Shown here: positions 45,501-57,129 of the stretch, piece by piece | How positions within the stretch are numbered: the first letter of the stretch is position 1 | How the letters are laid out: every line of letters begins with the position of its first letter | Source: Theobroma cacao | Lineage: Eukaryota; Streptophyta; Magnoliopsida; Malvales; Malvaceae | Assembly: GCF_000208745.1 (NCBI RefSeq) | Contig: NC_030859.1 | Coordinates: 15,343,670-15,407,669 of the forward strand | Length of the DNA stretch: 64,000 bases | Reading direction: 5' to 3' | The notes under the pieces: model-generated | Told to the model about the DNA's origin: nothing | What the model saw: only the letters and a program-made list of their open reading frames with translations | Database searches by the model: none | Program-made: the position numbers and the translations under genes

Positions 45501-48500
45501 TGTAACAGGATAATTGAAATAAGTTTTCCTTCCAGAGCATCGACAACATTTAGTGCATCATGTGGTGAAATGGCTGTTTCGCAGATGGTCGAGAAGACAA
45601 TTATGTGTACATCTCCGAGGCCCTGATGGCAGGGATGGCAGCTGGTGCTGTGGAGTCACTGACAAGCTCCCCTTTTGAACTTATTAAACTTCGTGCACAA
45701 GTGACCTCTGCTTCTCACTTTTCAAGATCGACTCTAGTAACAGAAAATAAAGCTGTTGTGCCAGCAATTGCCCGATTACTGTGTGGATATACTCTAGACA
45801 TGAGGACATTGAACCATTCGGTAGGAATGTTGTCCATTTTAAACAGCAAACATCCTAATATGGTCAGTGCCATACAAGAGTACCCTTGGATGATGACTGG
45901 GTCTGGGAGGCCACCACCAGTTTATGATGTTCGGAGGCCATCCCAAATCATTTCTTTGGAAGGATGGGGTGCATTATGGAGAGGCCTTCGTTCTGGAGTT
46001 GCTCGAGACTCTATATTTGGTGGCATATTCTTCTCTACTTGGCAATTTTTGCACCGAGCAATGCTAGACTGGAAGGCAGTTGGGATGGATCCCCCACCCA
46101 GGTGTTCTTTTAATTCCCACTATGTCATATGATACATAATGTTTTCCTGTTAAATGTTTTAGTTGATTTTATGGTGAGCTAGCATTGTTCTCATTATATT
46201 TCATTCTTTATGTGCATGAGAATGGAGAGAAGGATGCTGAACCAAATATGGCAAAGCAATCATCTAATTTTTTGGTTCAAGTTTGTTATTGCAAGCCAAG
46301 ATTTAATATACTTTTACTGTGTTGATGGTCATAATTTGAAGATCTAGTGCTTGTAAGAGAAAGAAATTAGAAGAGGAAACTTATCCAAAAAGAAAAGAAA
46401 TTAGAAAGGAAAAACAAAAACAAAAAAAATGTTTCCAAATGGCCACTGGTGTTCCCTGAGTGAAATTATTGAAGTTAAACAATTAAGAAAACATAATGCT
46501 GCATTTTTTTTCTATATGATGTTATAGATTTTCTTTCTGCACACCTTTAGATACAAAAATTTTGGTTCATCACTGATGTGATACTAATTTGCATGCATGT
46601 GTAAATTGGTGCTGATTTAAGTTTTATTTTTCCTTTCTGTTTCGTAAAATTCAAATCTTTCAAGTATTTAAGAACTATTTGTGTACTATTTTGCTTGCAA
46701 ATGAAGTTATTTACTGTGGGAATATCTTGGTAAGAGTAGGTCTTGGGTTCACAATTGACAAATATAAATAGGTCCTCTTTTTTCTGGTTTAGTTAAATTT
46801 TCTGAAGCACAAGACTAATTGGCTTGTGAGTAGTTAGGTTAGCTGGTGGACATCTATTCCTTTTTCTCTTTGGATACAATGTTGATATGTTGTAAACTAT
46901 TATCTCGCTTTTAAACCTGGTTAATAGAAATGATCAAGTTTTAGCACGATGTGTACATGCACATAGGCTAGCATTTCTTTCACGAACTTGGTTTTTGTTA
47001 ATATTTGTTATCTTATTGATTATGAAGAATAAATCTTTGTTTCTCTCTTATTTATGTCTGTTCTATCAACAAAGTTCAAGAAGGAAAATGTCTTAGCTTT
47101 CCTTGCCTTGTTTTGTATTCTTTGGATTGTGCTTGAGTTGATACATCTTTAGTACTTGTAGAAGCCCATTGAATCTTTGGGTTATTCATTGGCAGTAGCC
47201 CTCTTCTTTTACATCAGCCCCACCCCTTTCCCCAAGTTTTGAACTGAAACTTCCAAGTGACAGAACCAAGTTCTAACCATTGGGTGTGTCATTTAGGATA
47301 TGCTTTAGGTTTTTTTTTTTTTTTTGAAAGGCAGGATATGCTTTTGTTGTTAAGGCATCTATGATTTTGTCTCAAAAATGTCTGTATAGTTAATAAAGCT
47401 AAAAAGTTTGATTCTTTATCCTTATACTGCTTGAGGCACTTTAATCAATAACATATGGATATCCCATTTTATCGATTCTTTCTCTTGTTCTAGAATCTTT
47501 GCCTGATTGTGTGGCTAGTTTTCTACCCAAGTATGGTCTGTATACTGGAAGAGAGCCACATGATAAAAAGATAGGTCTAGGGTGTAAAATCATGATATTT
47601 GAATTGGACTGTCAGTCTTTTTTTTTTTTGAAAGTTAATAATTTCATTAGTTACCAAGGAAAGAAATTCCATATTCCATTTTTCTGAAATGGAGGGCATT
47701 CAAACTTAATATTTAAGATCTTCTAGGTGTTTAGCTTTTTGTAATTTAGTTTAGAGCTAGTTCTAGCTTTCCCAAGTAATATATGGTTAAGTTTGAAGAC
47801 TCTATCTCAGGTTTCCATGATCAGTTACGCTATCAAAAGCTTTTGTGACATGGTTTTCCTTGTCATACATTGTCTCAGAAAATTTAGCTGTTGTTGGACC
47901 AAACTACTTTTCCATGGCTTTATAAATTAACATGAAACAAGAATTGAGATAGAATATTGTTATATATCATTAGATGGCATTATGTGAAATTATCTGCAAT
48001 GAATTTCAGACATTGCCCAAACTGTTGATAAGATTTTAACTTCTAGATGTTAGCTTCTATGGCTAAAATTTGGAATTCTTCCTCAGGTATGATGAAGATA
48101 TTGGTCCACTCTCCCCTTTAGCTGTTAGTCTTGCAGCAGGGTTTTCAGGATCAGTTGCTGCTGCTGTATCTCACAGTTTTGACACTGCCAAAAGTCGATC
48201 ACAATGTGTAGTGTTGCCCAAGGTACCTTTTCTGTTAGGAGCCGCTTTATCTGTGATGTTTTCTTGTAGCATATGAGTTTGTTCATCCAAGTTACCTTTG
48301 CCATGAGATTGCCAGTAACGAGTCAGTATGACAAAATAGTTCTGTTTTCAATCTTCATCCGCTATTTTATAATTTACAATGTTGTTCCCGTTTTTTATTC
48401 CATTGTATGAACTGTTATATTTTGTCTTGTTAATGTTCGTATATGTTTTTCTTCCTGCTAGTATTTGTGGTTGTTAAGCTTTTATGTTACTCAATGAAAA

Positions 48501-48811
48501 GAATATCATGTATGAGGTAGGCCACTAGGTTCACAATCAATGCATAGTCAAGACATTTTGAGTCGTCTTACTCATATGCAGATGGCCTTGATGTAGCCAC
48601 TTATTCCTTGCAGTTCATTTCAATGGAGAGAAAGCTTCTCAAGTGGAAAATACCAGGGAAAAGATTTGAGAGAATTACAGGGATTCACCCTGCTGACAGA
48701 ACTCTTTTATATCGTGGTATTTGGCCGCGGATGGCTCGTAGTGGGATAGCATCATTCGTGTTAGTGGGAAGTTATTATTTGTCCATTAATTATCTTGTTT
48801 CAAGTAATTGA
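42576..48811 (+). CDS. Mitochondrial carrier family protein, 379 aa, six coding exons
   Basis: Exons are 42576-42692, 42825-42900, 44587-44682, 45585-46101, 48087-48222 and 48614-48811. All junctions are GT-AG, and the phases add up to 1140 bp ending in TGA. The product has the three-fold mitochondrial carrier layout, each repeat being two membrane helices with a Px[DE]xx[KR] signature: YPLDTIK (P30, D32, K35), SPFELIK (P126, E128, K131) and HSFDTAK, where the usual Pro is Ser299. Members exchange metabolites across the inner mitochondrial membrane, or sometimes plastid or peroxisomal membranes. The substrate cannot be told from sequence; the matrix loop between repeats 2 and 3 (about 136-235) is longer than in typical members. 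Introns 2 and 4 exceed 1.6 kb; intron 2 holds a solo LTR. Small frames in the introns are not genes. Confidence 0.92.
43421..43759 (-). repeat. Solo LTR of the B family in intron 2 of the carrier gene (339 bp)
   Basis: TGATGTAGCC...CCTGCATCA (plus reading) is flanked by perfect ATATG duplications (43416-43420 and 43760-43764). It matches 34486-34828 closely. It lies in the same orientation as B, hence antisense to the host gene. Confidence 0.92.
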
Positions 48812-49599
48812 TACTTTGAGAGCTATGTATCAGAAAGAGCTTTTAAAGGGGAAAAAAGGAAAGTGGAGAGAGTTAAGTGCTGTTGAGAATGGTGGGTTTG
48901 TGGGGAAGAAGGGGAGAGATTAGAAAAGAAACACGTTTTAGCAGAGTGTTACACAAATATCGAACCTACATACTACATCAATGAAAGGATAAGAATGCGA
49001 AAGGCTGCTTTAAGGTGACTTAAGTGGTATATTCGGTTGCCTGCATGCAGTCTTTTCTTTAAAGTCCAGTGCAGAAATATTGGACTGAAGCTGTATTGCC
49101 ATAGGTCTGGTAAGTCTATTCTTGCTTGGAAATAATGAGAGGCTTGAATTTAAGGAGTAATTGGAACTTGAATGTGCATTTGGTTGCCACCCACAGCCAC
49201 AGTGAAAAACAAGCTGAAATTTATGATTGCAGTTCAATTAGTTTGTCAGCCATCATTAACAATGTCATTTTATCTTGCTCTTTGATTAAGCTGTTTGTAA
49301 AAATTATCCTGACTGATTTAATACCATTTACAACACTTCAAATGAGGATGCTATGTCTACATTTCTTATATATATGAAGATTCTTGAGTGCCACAGCTTT
49401 TGCCTCTTGCTTTTAGCTTTTGTATATCACATATGAAACTCAAATGGCAAAAGCAAGAGGGTTACAATTATTGCTTATAAAAGGGGAGTTATTCCTATTG
49501 CTTTCTATTCTTATTCCCCTCATCTTACTCTCACAAACAATTTTTCATGTCATAAATCTTTTCTAAAGGAATGGGAAAAGTAGAAGAGTTATAACTCAA

Positions 49600-49630
<31 letters not shown>

Positions 49631-50182
49631 TGATTAAAAAAAGGACATAATATTTGAAAAAATTCTTGAATTATTTAAAAAATATAAATAAGTTTTTATG
49701 ATTACTAATTAATTAATCGTTATTAGTTAAAATGTTATTTATTTTTTTTACTCATGTAATGTTAATGTAGATGGTTAAAAGTATTATATGGTTATATGAT
49801 AATGTCACGTTAACATGCAATGTCATAATTTATAGAATGATAAATAATATTTTGATTAATAATAATAATCAAATATTAATCATAATTGTTTATTTGATTC
49901 AGATTCAAAATATAAATATTTGGTAATATAATTAAAAATGAAAATTTACTTAAATTTTTTTGAAATAATTGAAGGCTTTTTTAAGTATTATACCTTAAAA
50001 ATAAAAGGAACGAAAAAGAAAACTACAAAGGGGAGGGAAAGCTAATCAAAAGGAAACGAAGCACATACTCGAGTAGTCAAGCTGTTGGGCCCCTACAAAA
50101 GTAAATTATGACCGTTACCCATTCCCTCTTTTCTGCTTTTACAAACTCTTACCTGTAACTACACCCGCCTCTCTCTATTCCC
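48812..50182. other. Spacer between carrier and glutaredoxin-domain gene
   Basis: The first roughly 500 bases probably include the 3' UTR of the carrier gene. From 49640 to 50000 it is AT-rich. No gene was recognised. Confidence 0.6.
49600..49631. repeat. (AAT)n microsatellite
   Basis: About ten uninterrupted ATA/AAT units. Confidence 0.95.
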
Positions 50183-50224
50183 CACGTGTCCATTCCTATT
50201 TGTCCTGAAATCAATCTGCACGTG
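50183..50224 (+). promoter_or_regulatory. Two G-boxes upstream of the glutaredoxin-domain gene
   Basis: CACGTG at 50183-50188 (in CCACGTGTCC, an ABRE-like context) and again at 50219-50224 (GCACGTGC), 30 bp apart and 300-350 bp before the start codon. A stress or light response through bZIP/bHLH factors is a plausible inference. Confidence 0.45.
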
Positions 50225-50527
50225 CTACTGTTTTGATGGCCTCAGTTCACCTATCTAGAACAAAATTCCTGATACTGTCTGCATTGGATTCTTTCTCCTT
50301 TTCTGAGATACATTTTAAAATATCAGCTTTCTACCCGTTGAACCTCAGGCCACCACCATTCTGTCTCTTCATTCTTTGCTTTAATCTTTTTCACCTGTTA
50401 GATTTAACACCAAATCCTCAATTTTATTTCAATTTTCTTCTGTCTTTATCCCAAACCAGATCGAATTTAACATTGGGTTTGTTTGTTTTTTTTGTTTTCT
50501 GGGGTGGAAAATAAAGGAGAGAAAAGA

Positions 50528-51667
50528 ATGAAGAGTGTGAAAGGAAAGTTTATGAAGAAGCTGAAATCAATCAAACCAGTTGGTTACCTAAAGCCAGATC
50601 GAGTTCTTCAAGTATTTGCAATTGATGGGTTCATTGATTCTTGTCCCAAGACCCCAAATCTCAATGAACAACCCAAGTTGTTCAGCAAAGAATCAGAGCA
50701 AGACAAGATTAAAGAGAGCTGTGTGACAGTTGAACAACATCCCGAAGTCATTGATGTAGTAGAGCTAATGAAAGATCTTGAAGACGACGATGAAGAAATG
50801 GATTGGAATGATGGGGTTGATGACAAAGAGAATATTAGGCCGACAACGAAGGCAAATATTGATGTAGTTGTTGAGAAAGAGAATGTGAATTTTCCCGTGA
50901 AACTTGAGACAGGGAATCGTAGGCAGAGCACCCCATTATCGGAGATTGATGTCTCCTCCTTTCGGAAGCCGGATTTGAACACTTGTACTCTCTTCGACCC
51001 TAACCTACTGGCTGCCTTTGAACAAGCTGTGAAGGAGCATATCAAGATGAGTGAAGAAGAAAGAAAAGCAAGAATTGAGCAAGAGAATCTTGAAAAGAGC
51101 GAAAACGAGCCCCCACAAAAGACTCGCCGCATAGATGATGACCTTGTTGATGTAGTCGTTGATGATGATGATGATAATGAGGGTGATCCTCTTTTAGGTT
51201 TTGAAGAGAAGTGTCCTCCTGGAGGTGATGGATCAGTCATCCTTTACACGACGACTCTCAAAGGAATAAGAAAGACTTTCGAGGGTTGTAACAGCGTCAG
51301 GTTTCTATTGGAGAGTTTCAGGGTCATTTTCTATGAAAGAGATATATCGATGCATACAGAGTACAAGGAAGAGTTGTGGAGGATTTTGGATGGCAAAGTA
51401 ATGCCTCCAAGGCTTTTCATAAAAGGGAGATATATTGGTGGAGCAGAAGAGGTTCTCACTTTGCATGAGCAAGGGAAGCTTAAGCTTCTCTTTCAAGGCA
51501 TTCCTGCTGATACATCCAATGCCCCCTGTGAAGGCTGCGCCGGAGTTAGGTTTGTGCTTTGTTTCAAATGCAACGGCAGTCACAGGATCATTGCCGATGA
51601 TGGGTTGTCCAGTAAATGCCTGCAGTGCAATGAGAATGGTTTGATTATTTGCCCCATTTGCTGCTGA
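50528..51667 (+). CDS. Glutaredoxin-domain protein with C-terminal Cys-pair zinc region, 379 aa, one exon
   Basis: The chosen start gives MKSVKGKFMKKLKSIKPVGY, the basic N-terminus typical of this plant family. An in-frame ATG 45 bases upstream would add 15 residues from a 5'-UTR-like stretch. Residues 60-230 are acidic and probably disordered. A glutaredoxin fold spans about 232-325 (SVILYTTTLKGIRKTFEGC, ERDISMH, cis-Pro region VMPPRLF, GRYIGGAEEV). The usual redox CxxC/CxxS is absent: the region has only Cys254. Four CxxC pairs follow (334/337, 345/348, 364/367, 375/378), like a DnaJ-type zinc-binding tail. Family members are not known as classical oxidoreductases, and the role is uncertain. 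The single-exon structure is usual for the group. Confidence 0.9.
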   Translation: MKSVKGKFMKKLKSIKPVGYLKPDRVLQVFAIDGFIDSCPKTPNLNEQPKLFSKESEQDKIKESCVTVEQHPEVIDVVELMKDLEDDDEEMDWNDGVDDKENIRPTTKANIDVVVEKENVNFPVKLETGNRRQSTPLSEIDVSSFRKPDLNTCTLFDPNLLAAFEQAVKEHIKMSEEERKARIEQENLEKSENEPPQKTRRIDDDLVDVVVDDDDDNEGDPLLGFEEKCPPGGDGSVILYTTTLKGIRKTFEGCNSVRFLLESFRVIFYERDISMHTEYKEELWRILDGKVMPPRLFIKGRYIGGAEEVLTLHEQGKLKLLFQGIPADTSNAPCEGCAGVRFVLCFKCNGSHRIIADDGLSSKCLQCNENGLIICPICC

Positions 51668-54370
51668 ATATGATTGTCACTCTCTTTTTTGCTTTGTCTT
51701 CTCTTGATTCTACTGTATTTTGTTTGGGTGTTATCATAGTCATTTGTCCAAATCCTTGGTATTCTTTTTTATGAACAGAAGATGGAAATTGCCAGATACT
51801 AATGTAAAATTGATAAATATACTGAATTAATGTATCATGCTTTTGGAGCTTTCCAAGCTTCCTCTATGTTTTGTTGGGAATATAACAGGTACAATTCCAC
51901 TTCAACAACACATTTAACTCGTATTCATAAGCTTCTTAATCCTCTGTTGAATATTTTGGGATTCAATAGTTTAGCATTGCTTTTGGCAGCTTCTTCATTT
52001 GCTCCCAGTTGATCCTTGTATCTATTCAGATTCAGGCATACTTTGCAGAGGTAATTTTTCGAGAAGATCCTGCTAAATATATAACTCCAGGATGATAGCA
52101 GTTGGAACTTTGGGTTACTTCCCTTCCTGGCTGACAGTTGAAATTCCATACTAATAAGGCAAAAACAGGCATCTTTCTCCACCTGTATTACAATTGTGCA
52201 ACAATAGAATGAACTTGCTTCTAGATCAAGAAATTTGTTTCAAACTTTGGAGTTTCTCATTGTCATTTTGCATTTGATTTGGAGGTTCAGATTACAGGCC
52301 ATGTACAATATGTCAATATCCAACAATCAAACCTAAAAACTTAAGCTGAGAAGTTAGACCAGACTAATACCAACTGTTCAACCTAGAATGCTACAGGATA
52401 AATCCAAACTGATATTATACCATCTGCTATAAGACAGTTTTCATCACATAAAATGCAGATTAATACTTCCAGTAATTATCTAAATATTAGATGCTAAGTG
52501 ACACGAATATATCAGCAAATGTTAAAAGAATTTATCAAACTCACTTATAGTCAACTTAAACAATAATCAGTCTTACAAAAAAAAATAATATTAATCCTGA
52601 TGAGCACAAATTTACAGCATCCCACTCAAAAATTATTTACCAATATAAACCAGCGATGAGATCGTGACTTGATAAATTCCCTACTCCATGAACAAAATTT
52701 CAGCACTCAATACTTTTCTTTCAAGAAACCATCAGCAATAATTTTTCTTCGGCCCCAAAACAGTTGGGAAATAAATGTAGAATGAATACATGGACACTGC
52801 GTAGGCCTCTCATAACCAGGCTCCAGAAATTACATCAACTAGTAGGGTCATTGTCTCCAGAAGTCCTATCATGACATTCACATGTGAGGAAATTTTTTTG
52901 ATGTTTGCTTAGAGAAGTTGGATTCAGTAGAAGTTAATTACAAACATCTCTCCTATATATCCCTCATTATTCAAGCTCCAGATCAAACAATTGGAGTAAG
53001 GAAGACAACGCCGGATGAATCATACTTTACCAGCAATATACTAGGACTGATAGGCCAACCAGTGCAACATGAACCAGCACAAACATCCTAGCCTATACAA
53101 CCCATTTGCCCCAAAAAAACCTCTAGGTCTCAAGCAACTTTAGAGGCTGCATCATGTTTTCTTTGTTGGTCTGCTAATGCTTACACATCTAGCATCCATG
53201 AATCCTTGAGACACCATAGTTTCCAATGTCTAGCAAAGCTAAAGCTAAGGATTCAACTTCAGAGGTTATATCATCTGCTCTTCGCCAATTCATATATGTT
53301 AAACAGAATCAGAACACCACAGATTCACATCTTTTTCAGCTTCAAGGGCATGGTTTAACCATTTCCTGGGAGCTTTTAGGATTTTCAATCTGAGTAGCTT
53401 TTCTGGTGGCTTGCCTGATCTTCAATTGAGCTTTGACAGCAACTGATAGTCAAGTCATTCCATCTTTGCTTATCAGGTGTTACAAGTTATAATATTCCTA
53501 CACATAAAAGACCTGTGAAGTAATATGGTCTCATCAGAGCCCTCTTGACAGCAGCATTGGAAGAGAAAAGCTAGAATGATAGTGCTGAAACACAAAAGCA
53601 TGCAGAAGTGGTTCCAAGAGATTTGCTTACAAAAGCTTCTGGTATTCCTAACCACAAATGATAAGAAAATAGTGGCACCCTAGTAAGAGCACCGTGAAAC
53701 TCCTCATTTCCAAATCCTGAACCAATAAATAGTCCAATCATTTAATTCTAGGGTTGAGAATTTCGTAAGCAAGCAATAAGAAATTTGAAGTACGTTTAAT
53801 GACTATTTTTGAGAATACTACTTTGAGTCTAAATAATTGGTCAATGTTAGCCAAGTTACTAATAAAGAAAAATAGACCAGAGTATAATAAAACCTTAATT
53901 AATGGACATTTTGGCAATTCAGATATACTTTGCTGATATCAATGATTGGAATATGTATTTGGAAGAAAATTTGTTTTCGCTGATGCAATCAAGTTACATA
54001 TTCTTGCCATGAATTTTGAAAAATTCAGACAATTCTACATGGCTTAGATGTTTGTATCAAACAAGCAAATCATGGGGGTTAGCATCTTGGCAGCATTTTT
54101 GTTGGAGCCAGGCACAGCACAAGACTACAAAGGTTATTCCAGCTCTACCTGTGAAATTTGATGCTTAAAGGCTCCACCTACAAAAAGGGAAAGTCACAGA
54201 GTGACAAGGCCAACGTTCCATCATCCTGATCCTATCAATTTCACTGAAAAAATCATAAAACTTAAGTAAAACTCAGGATAAAATAATGAACCGAACCTAA
54301 GATGTAATATTTCAGCATGTTCTGCGTAAGCACTCCTAAAAAATGTGTCTGGCTCTGCGAGGAGTAGTAG
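51668..54370. other. Spacer downstream of the glutaredoxin-domain gene
   Basis: The first 150-300 bases are likely 3' UTR. The rest has no coding frame with family features on either strand and no paired repeats that I can support. Confidence 0.6.
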
Positions 54371-54480
54371 TGGGGGAGGTCTCCCACCGCACTGACCCTT
54401 TTTTGGCACAGCAGGAGGACCATTTTTCCACTGAAGCCTAGTGGAAAAAAAGGGTCCAATGTGGTGGAAAGGACTCCCCA
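54371..54480. repeat. Foldback (nested inverted repeat)
   Basis: The outer arms (54371-54404 and 54446-54480) are imperfect inverse copies built on GGGAGGTCTCCCACCGCACT and AATGTGGTGGAAAGGACTCC. Inside lies a perfect inverted repeat TTTTTCCACT/AGTGGAAAAA (about 54425-54450). The block is more GC-rich than its surroundings. Both strands have open frames here because of composition, not coding. Confidence 0.75.
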
Positions 54481-54997
54481 ACACACCTCCCCACAGTGCC
54501 AAATGGTACCTAAGTTCTAATAACTACATCAAATATGGCACTTCAGGACCAGGTATCACCAATGCAGGAAAGAGAAATCTGAAATCTTAAACGAGCATTA
54601 TATCAAGCAATTTACAGAGTTCTCAATTGTACCATTTCAATCTATAAGAAAAAAGGAAAACAATTAGACTGGAGACAATTTCATATGCTCTACATGCAGA
54701 AGCTTTCAACTCAGAAAATTGTAACATCCAATTCAAAGATAGTGCCAACTCTCAGAAACTTTTACTTAAATTTTCTTAAGAAAATCTGCTTTCCTTTCAA
54801 AAAGGAAAAAAGAAAAAAAAAAGGATAGTGCCAATTTAGGTTGATAAGACCTTGCAAGACGATTTAATAAGTATTTACTAAATGTTACAAAAAAGTACAA
54901 CCCAAGTTCCTAGTGATTGCTACCAGTCTAGCAGAGGTTCAAGGTTCCATGATCAGCTCTGATCCTCTAAAAATATAAAAATGTACAATATAGTAAC

Positions 54998-56080
54998 TCA
55001 TCTATAAAAACATATGCTAAAGTGCCCCAGTAATACCATTAACCATGACCAATAATGTGCCCCGAGCCAAAAAAGCATGCCATCGAAATTTAAATTCCAC
55101 AGTATAGATGATGAGTCATTCAGTGATTGGGCAATTATATTTTTCTCAAATAACATATTTTTAAGTACGAAAGTTAAAAAAAATAATAAATAAATATTAT
55201 AGTCCACAAACACAGATTCCTTCTGTAAACTTCTAGATCCCTTTGTCAATGCCCCAGTCACCATTTTTTCCACCATACCAAGCTGCAACGTCATCTTCAT
55301 CTGTTGTTCCTCATCTGCAGATAGCTTCTCTTTCCTTCTTTCCAACGTTCACTTTCTATACCCTTCCCCTCTTGATTCCAAGTCTCAAACAGTCAAACCA
55401 TTACCTAAGGAAGCTTAACATTTCTTTCTCTTTCTATTTGTATGTATTCCCTGCTTTTTTATTCCTTTTTTCCGGAAAAATATTCCACTTTTATAATTAA
55501 TTAATAAATAAAAACAGCCCTCTCACTAACCAAACCCGGATTTTCTCACTAATAAAACAACTTACAATGCAAAATCCTTGCTTTTTTCCTCTGCAAATCA
55601 AACTCATCTCACTGAGATTCCTTATCCCAAATATCCCCCAAGAATCAAAATAACAAAAACCCATCTTAACCCTCAAGCCTGAATACCTGAAAACCATATT
55701 TCCCAAATTTGAGCAAAATCAAAGAAACCTGCAAATCACAAAAAATAAAATAAAATAAAATTTGGAGCCACATGGCTCAAGGCCAGCAAAATGTGTTTGT
55801 GTGCAAGTGAATCTTGCTTGGTTGTGTTGAAATTGAAAGTTCAAAGGAGGGACAATGAGATTTGAAGAGGGAAATCAAGAGGCTTGTGGAAAGAGTAAGT
55901 ACTGAAGCAATGTTGGGAGGAGAGAGGAAGAAGAAAAGAGTGAGGGTAAAGAGTTAGACATGCTCCATTGAGGAAGGGATTGGTTTATGGTGGTGGTGGA
56001 GGATAGGTATTAGTGAGGAAGAGATCTGGAGAAGAAGAAGAACAAAGAAAGAAAATAGAAAGAAAAAATAACATAACAAG
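54998..56080 (-). ncRNA. Possible minus-strand transcript with CT-rich leader, coding capacity unclear
   Basis: Read on the minus strand, 56080-55860 is a C/T-rich stretch like a plant 5' leader, with short upstream ATGs. A potential acceptor (TTTGCAG) lies near 55735. Further down, a 115-codon frame (54998-55345) starts MERRKEKLSADEEQQMKM and is helical at first but later becomes AT-rich and hydrophobic. I recognise no protein family. It may be a non-coding RNA, a small unknown gene or chance. Confidence 0.25.
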
Positions 56081-56859
56081 TAAAAAAGAAGGAAAAACAA
56101 AAATGATGATGTGTATCCAAATTCATATTATATGGCATTTAATTTTCTTTGTAGTCTCACACATGTTGTCTTTTTATTAGCTCACAGACATCATCAGCCA
56201 AAGTTAACGGTGTCATTAATTAGGGGCAATTAAGCATATTTTTTTATAGTTGAGGTATGAGATTGTACATTTTTTTCAGTTCACATACCAAACTCAACAA
56301 TTTCTCATAGTTCAGGTACTATTTATGTAATTAACTCTTGTCCAAATGCACTAAAATGATAATACATGATATAGAGAACAAGCCACTTTAACATTACACC
56401 CTTCCATCTGATAAATCAACCAAATAACTACAATGAGATCAAGCAATTCAGAGCATGCTGAATGACCTATCGAAAAAATAGGATGCAGGGAATCTAAAAG
56501 TTGAATTAAAGACATAAAATCCTCTCTGTGCAGGCAATAAGGTATGGATTTCAAAGCTTAAATTCAAGACTCATTAAGGTTGGCATATCAATGCAGATAT
56601 ATATCATTAAGATTGGGAAATAAATTGGTTTAGCCAGTGTGTGGTATAACACAGAACGAGAAGCCATACAGAAGTAAAGAATTTCCCATTTTATTTCACT
56701 GATTACAGCATACAAAACACCTATTTGACTTAACAGGCAGTCTTCTAACAATTTCAAGTGGTCCCATTTATTCCAAAATCAAGATGATATGTTATATATA
56801 AATAAATAAATAGATATATGGAGAGAGAGAGAGAGTAACAGAAGATTAACATTTACTAA
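56081..56859. other. Spacer downstream of the helical-repeat gene
   Basis: AT-rich with no gene recognised. It contains a GA microsatellite at 56821-56835 and a short ATAA/ATAT tract before it. Confidence 0.6.
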
Positions 56860-56860
56860 G

Positions 56861-57112
56861 AACTGCACCTAGATGTCTCAGAGATGTTAATTTATCCCAG
56901 TTTAATGGGTCTGTATGCCCTGCAGAAGCATTGTTCTTTTTGCTTCTCCTCCCGTTGGAGTTCAGTTCCCCCACTTTTTGCTTGAGAGTAAAGATAAGAC
57001 AATGACTGCAGTCATGAAACCAAAGTTAGTTTGCAAGTGATATCATCAGTTCTTTGGCAACCTGCACATATTCTGGCAATCTCTTGGAGAATTAGCTATG
57101 TCATTTATCAAG
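56861..57112 (-). repeat. Decayed tandem copy of the last exon of the helical-repeat gene
   Basis: The stretch repeats 57113-57345 with an offset of 252 bp: both start AACTGCACCTAGATGTCTCA and share AAAGATAAGACAATGACTGCAG-like and CATGAAAC-like phrases. The nearer copy is the real exon; this copy has lost the frame and the stop position, so it is downstream pseudo-exon sequence, possibly in the 3' UTR. Confidence 0.82.
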
Positions 57113-57129
57113 AACTGCACCTAGATGTC

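Noticed and set aside
50608..51240. 210-codon minus-strand Ser-rich frame
   Set aside because: Shadow of the acidic region of the glutaredoxin-domain gene on the other strand.
54221..54502. 93-codon minus-strand frame
   Set aside because: It covers the foldback; open by composition in more than one frame, with no family features.
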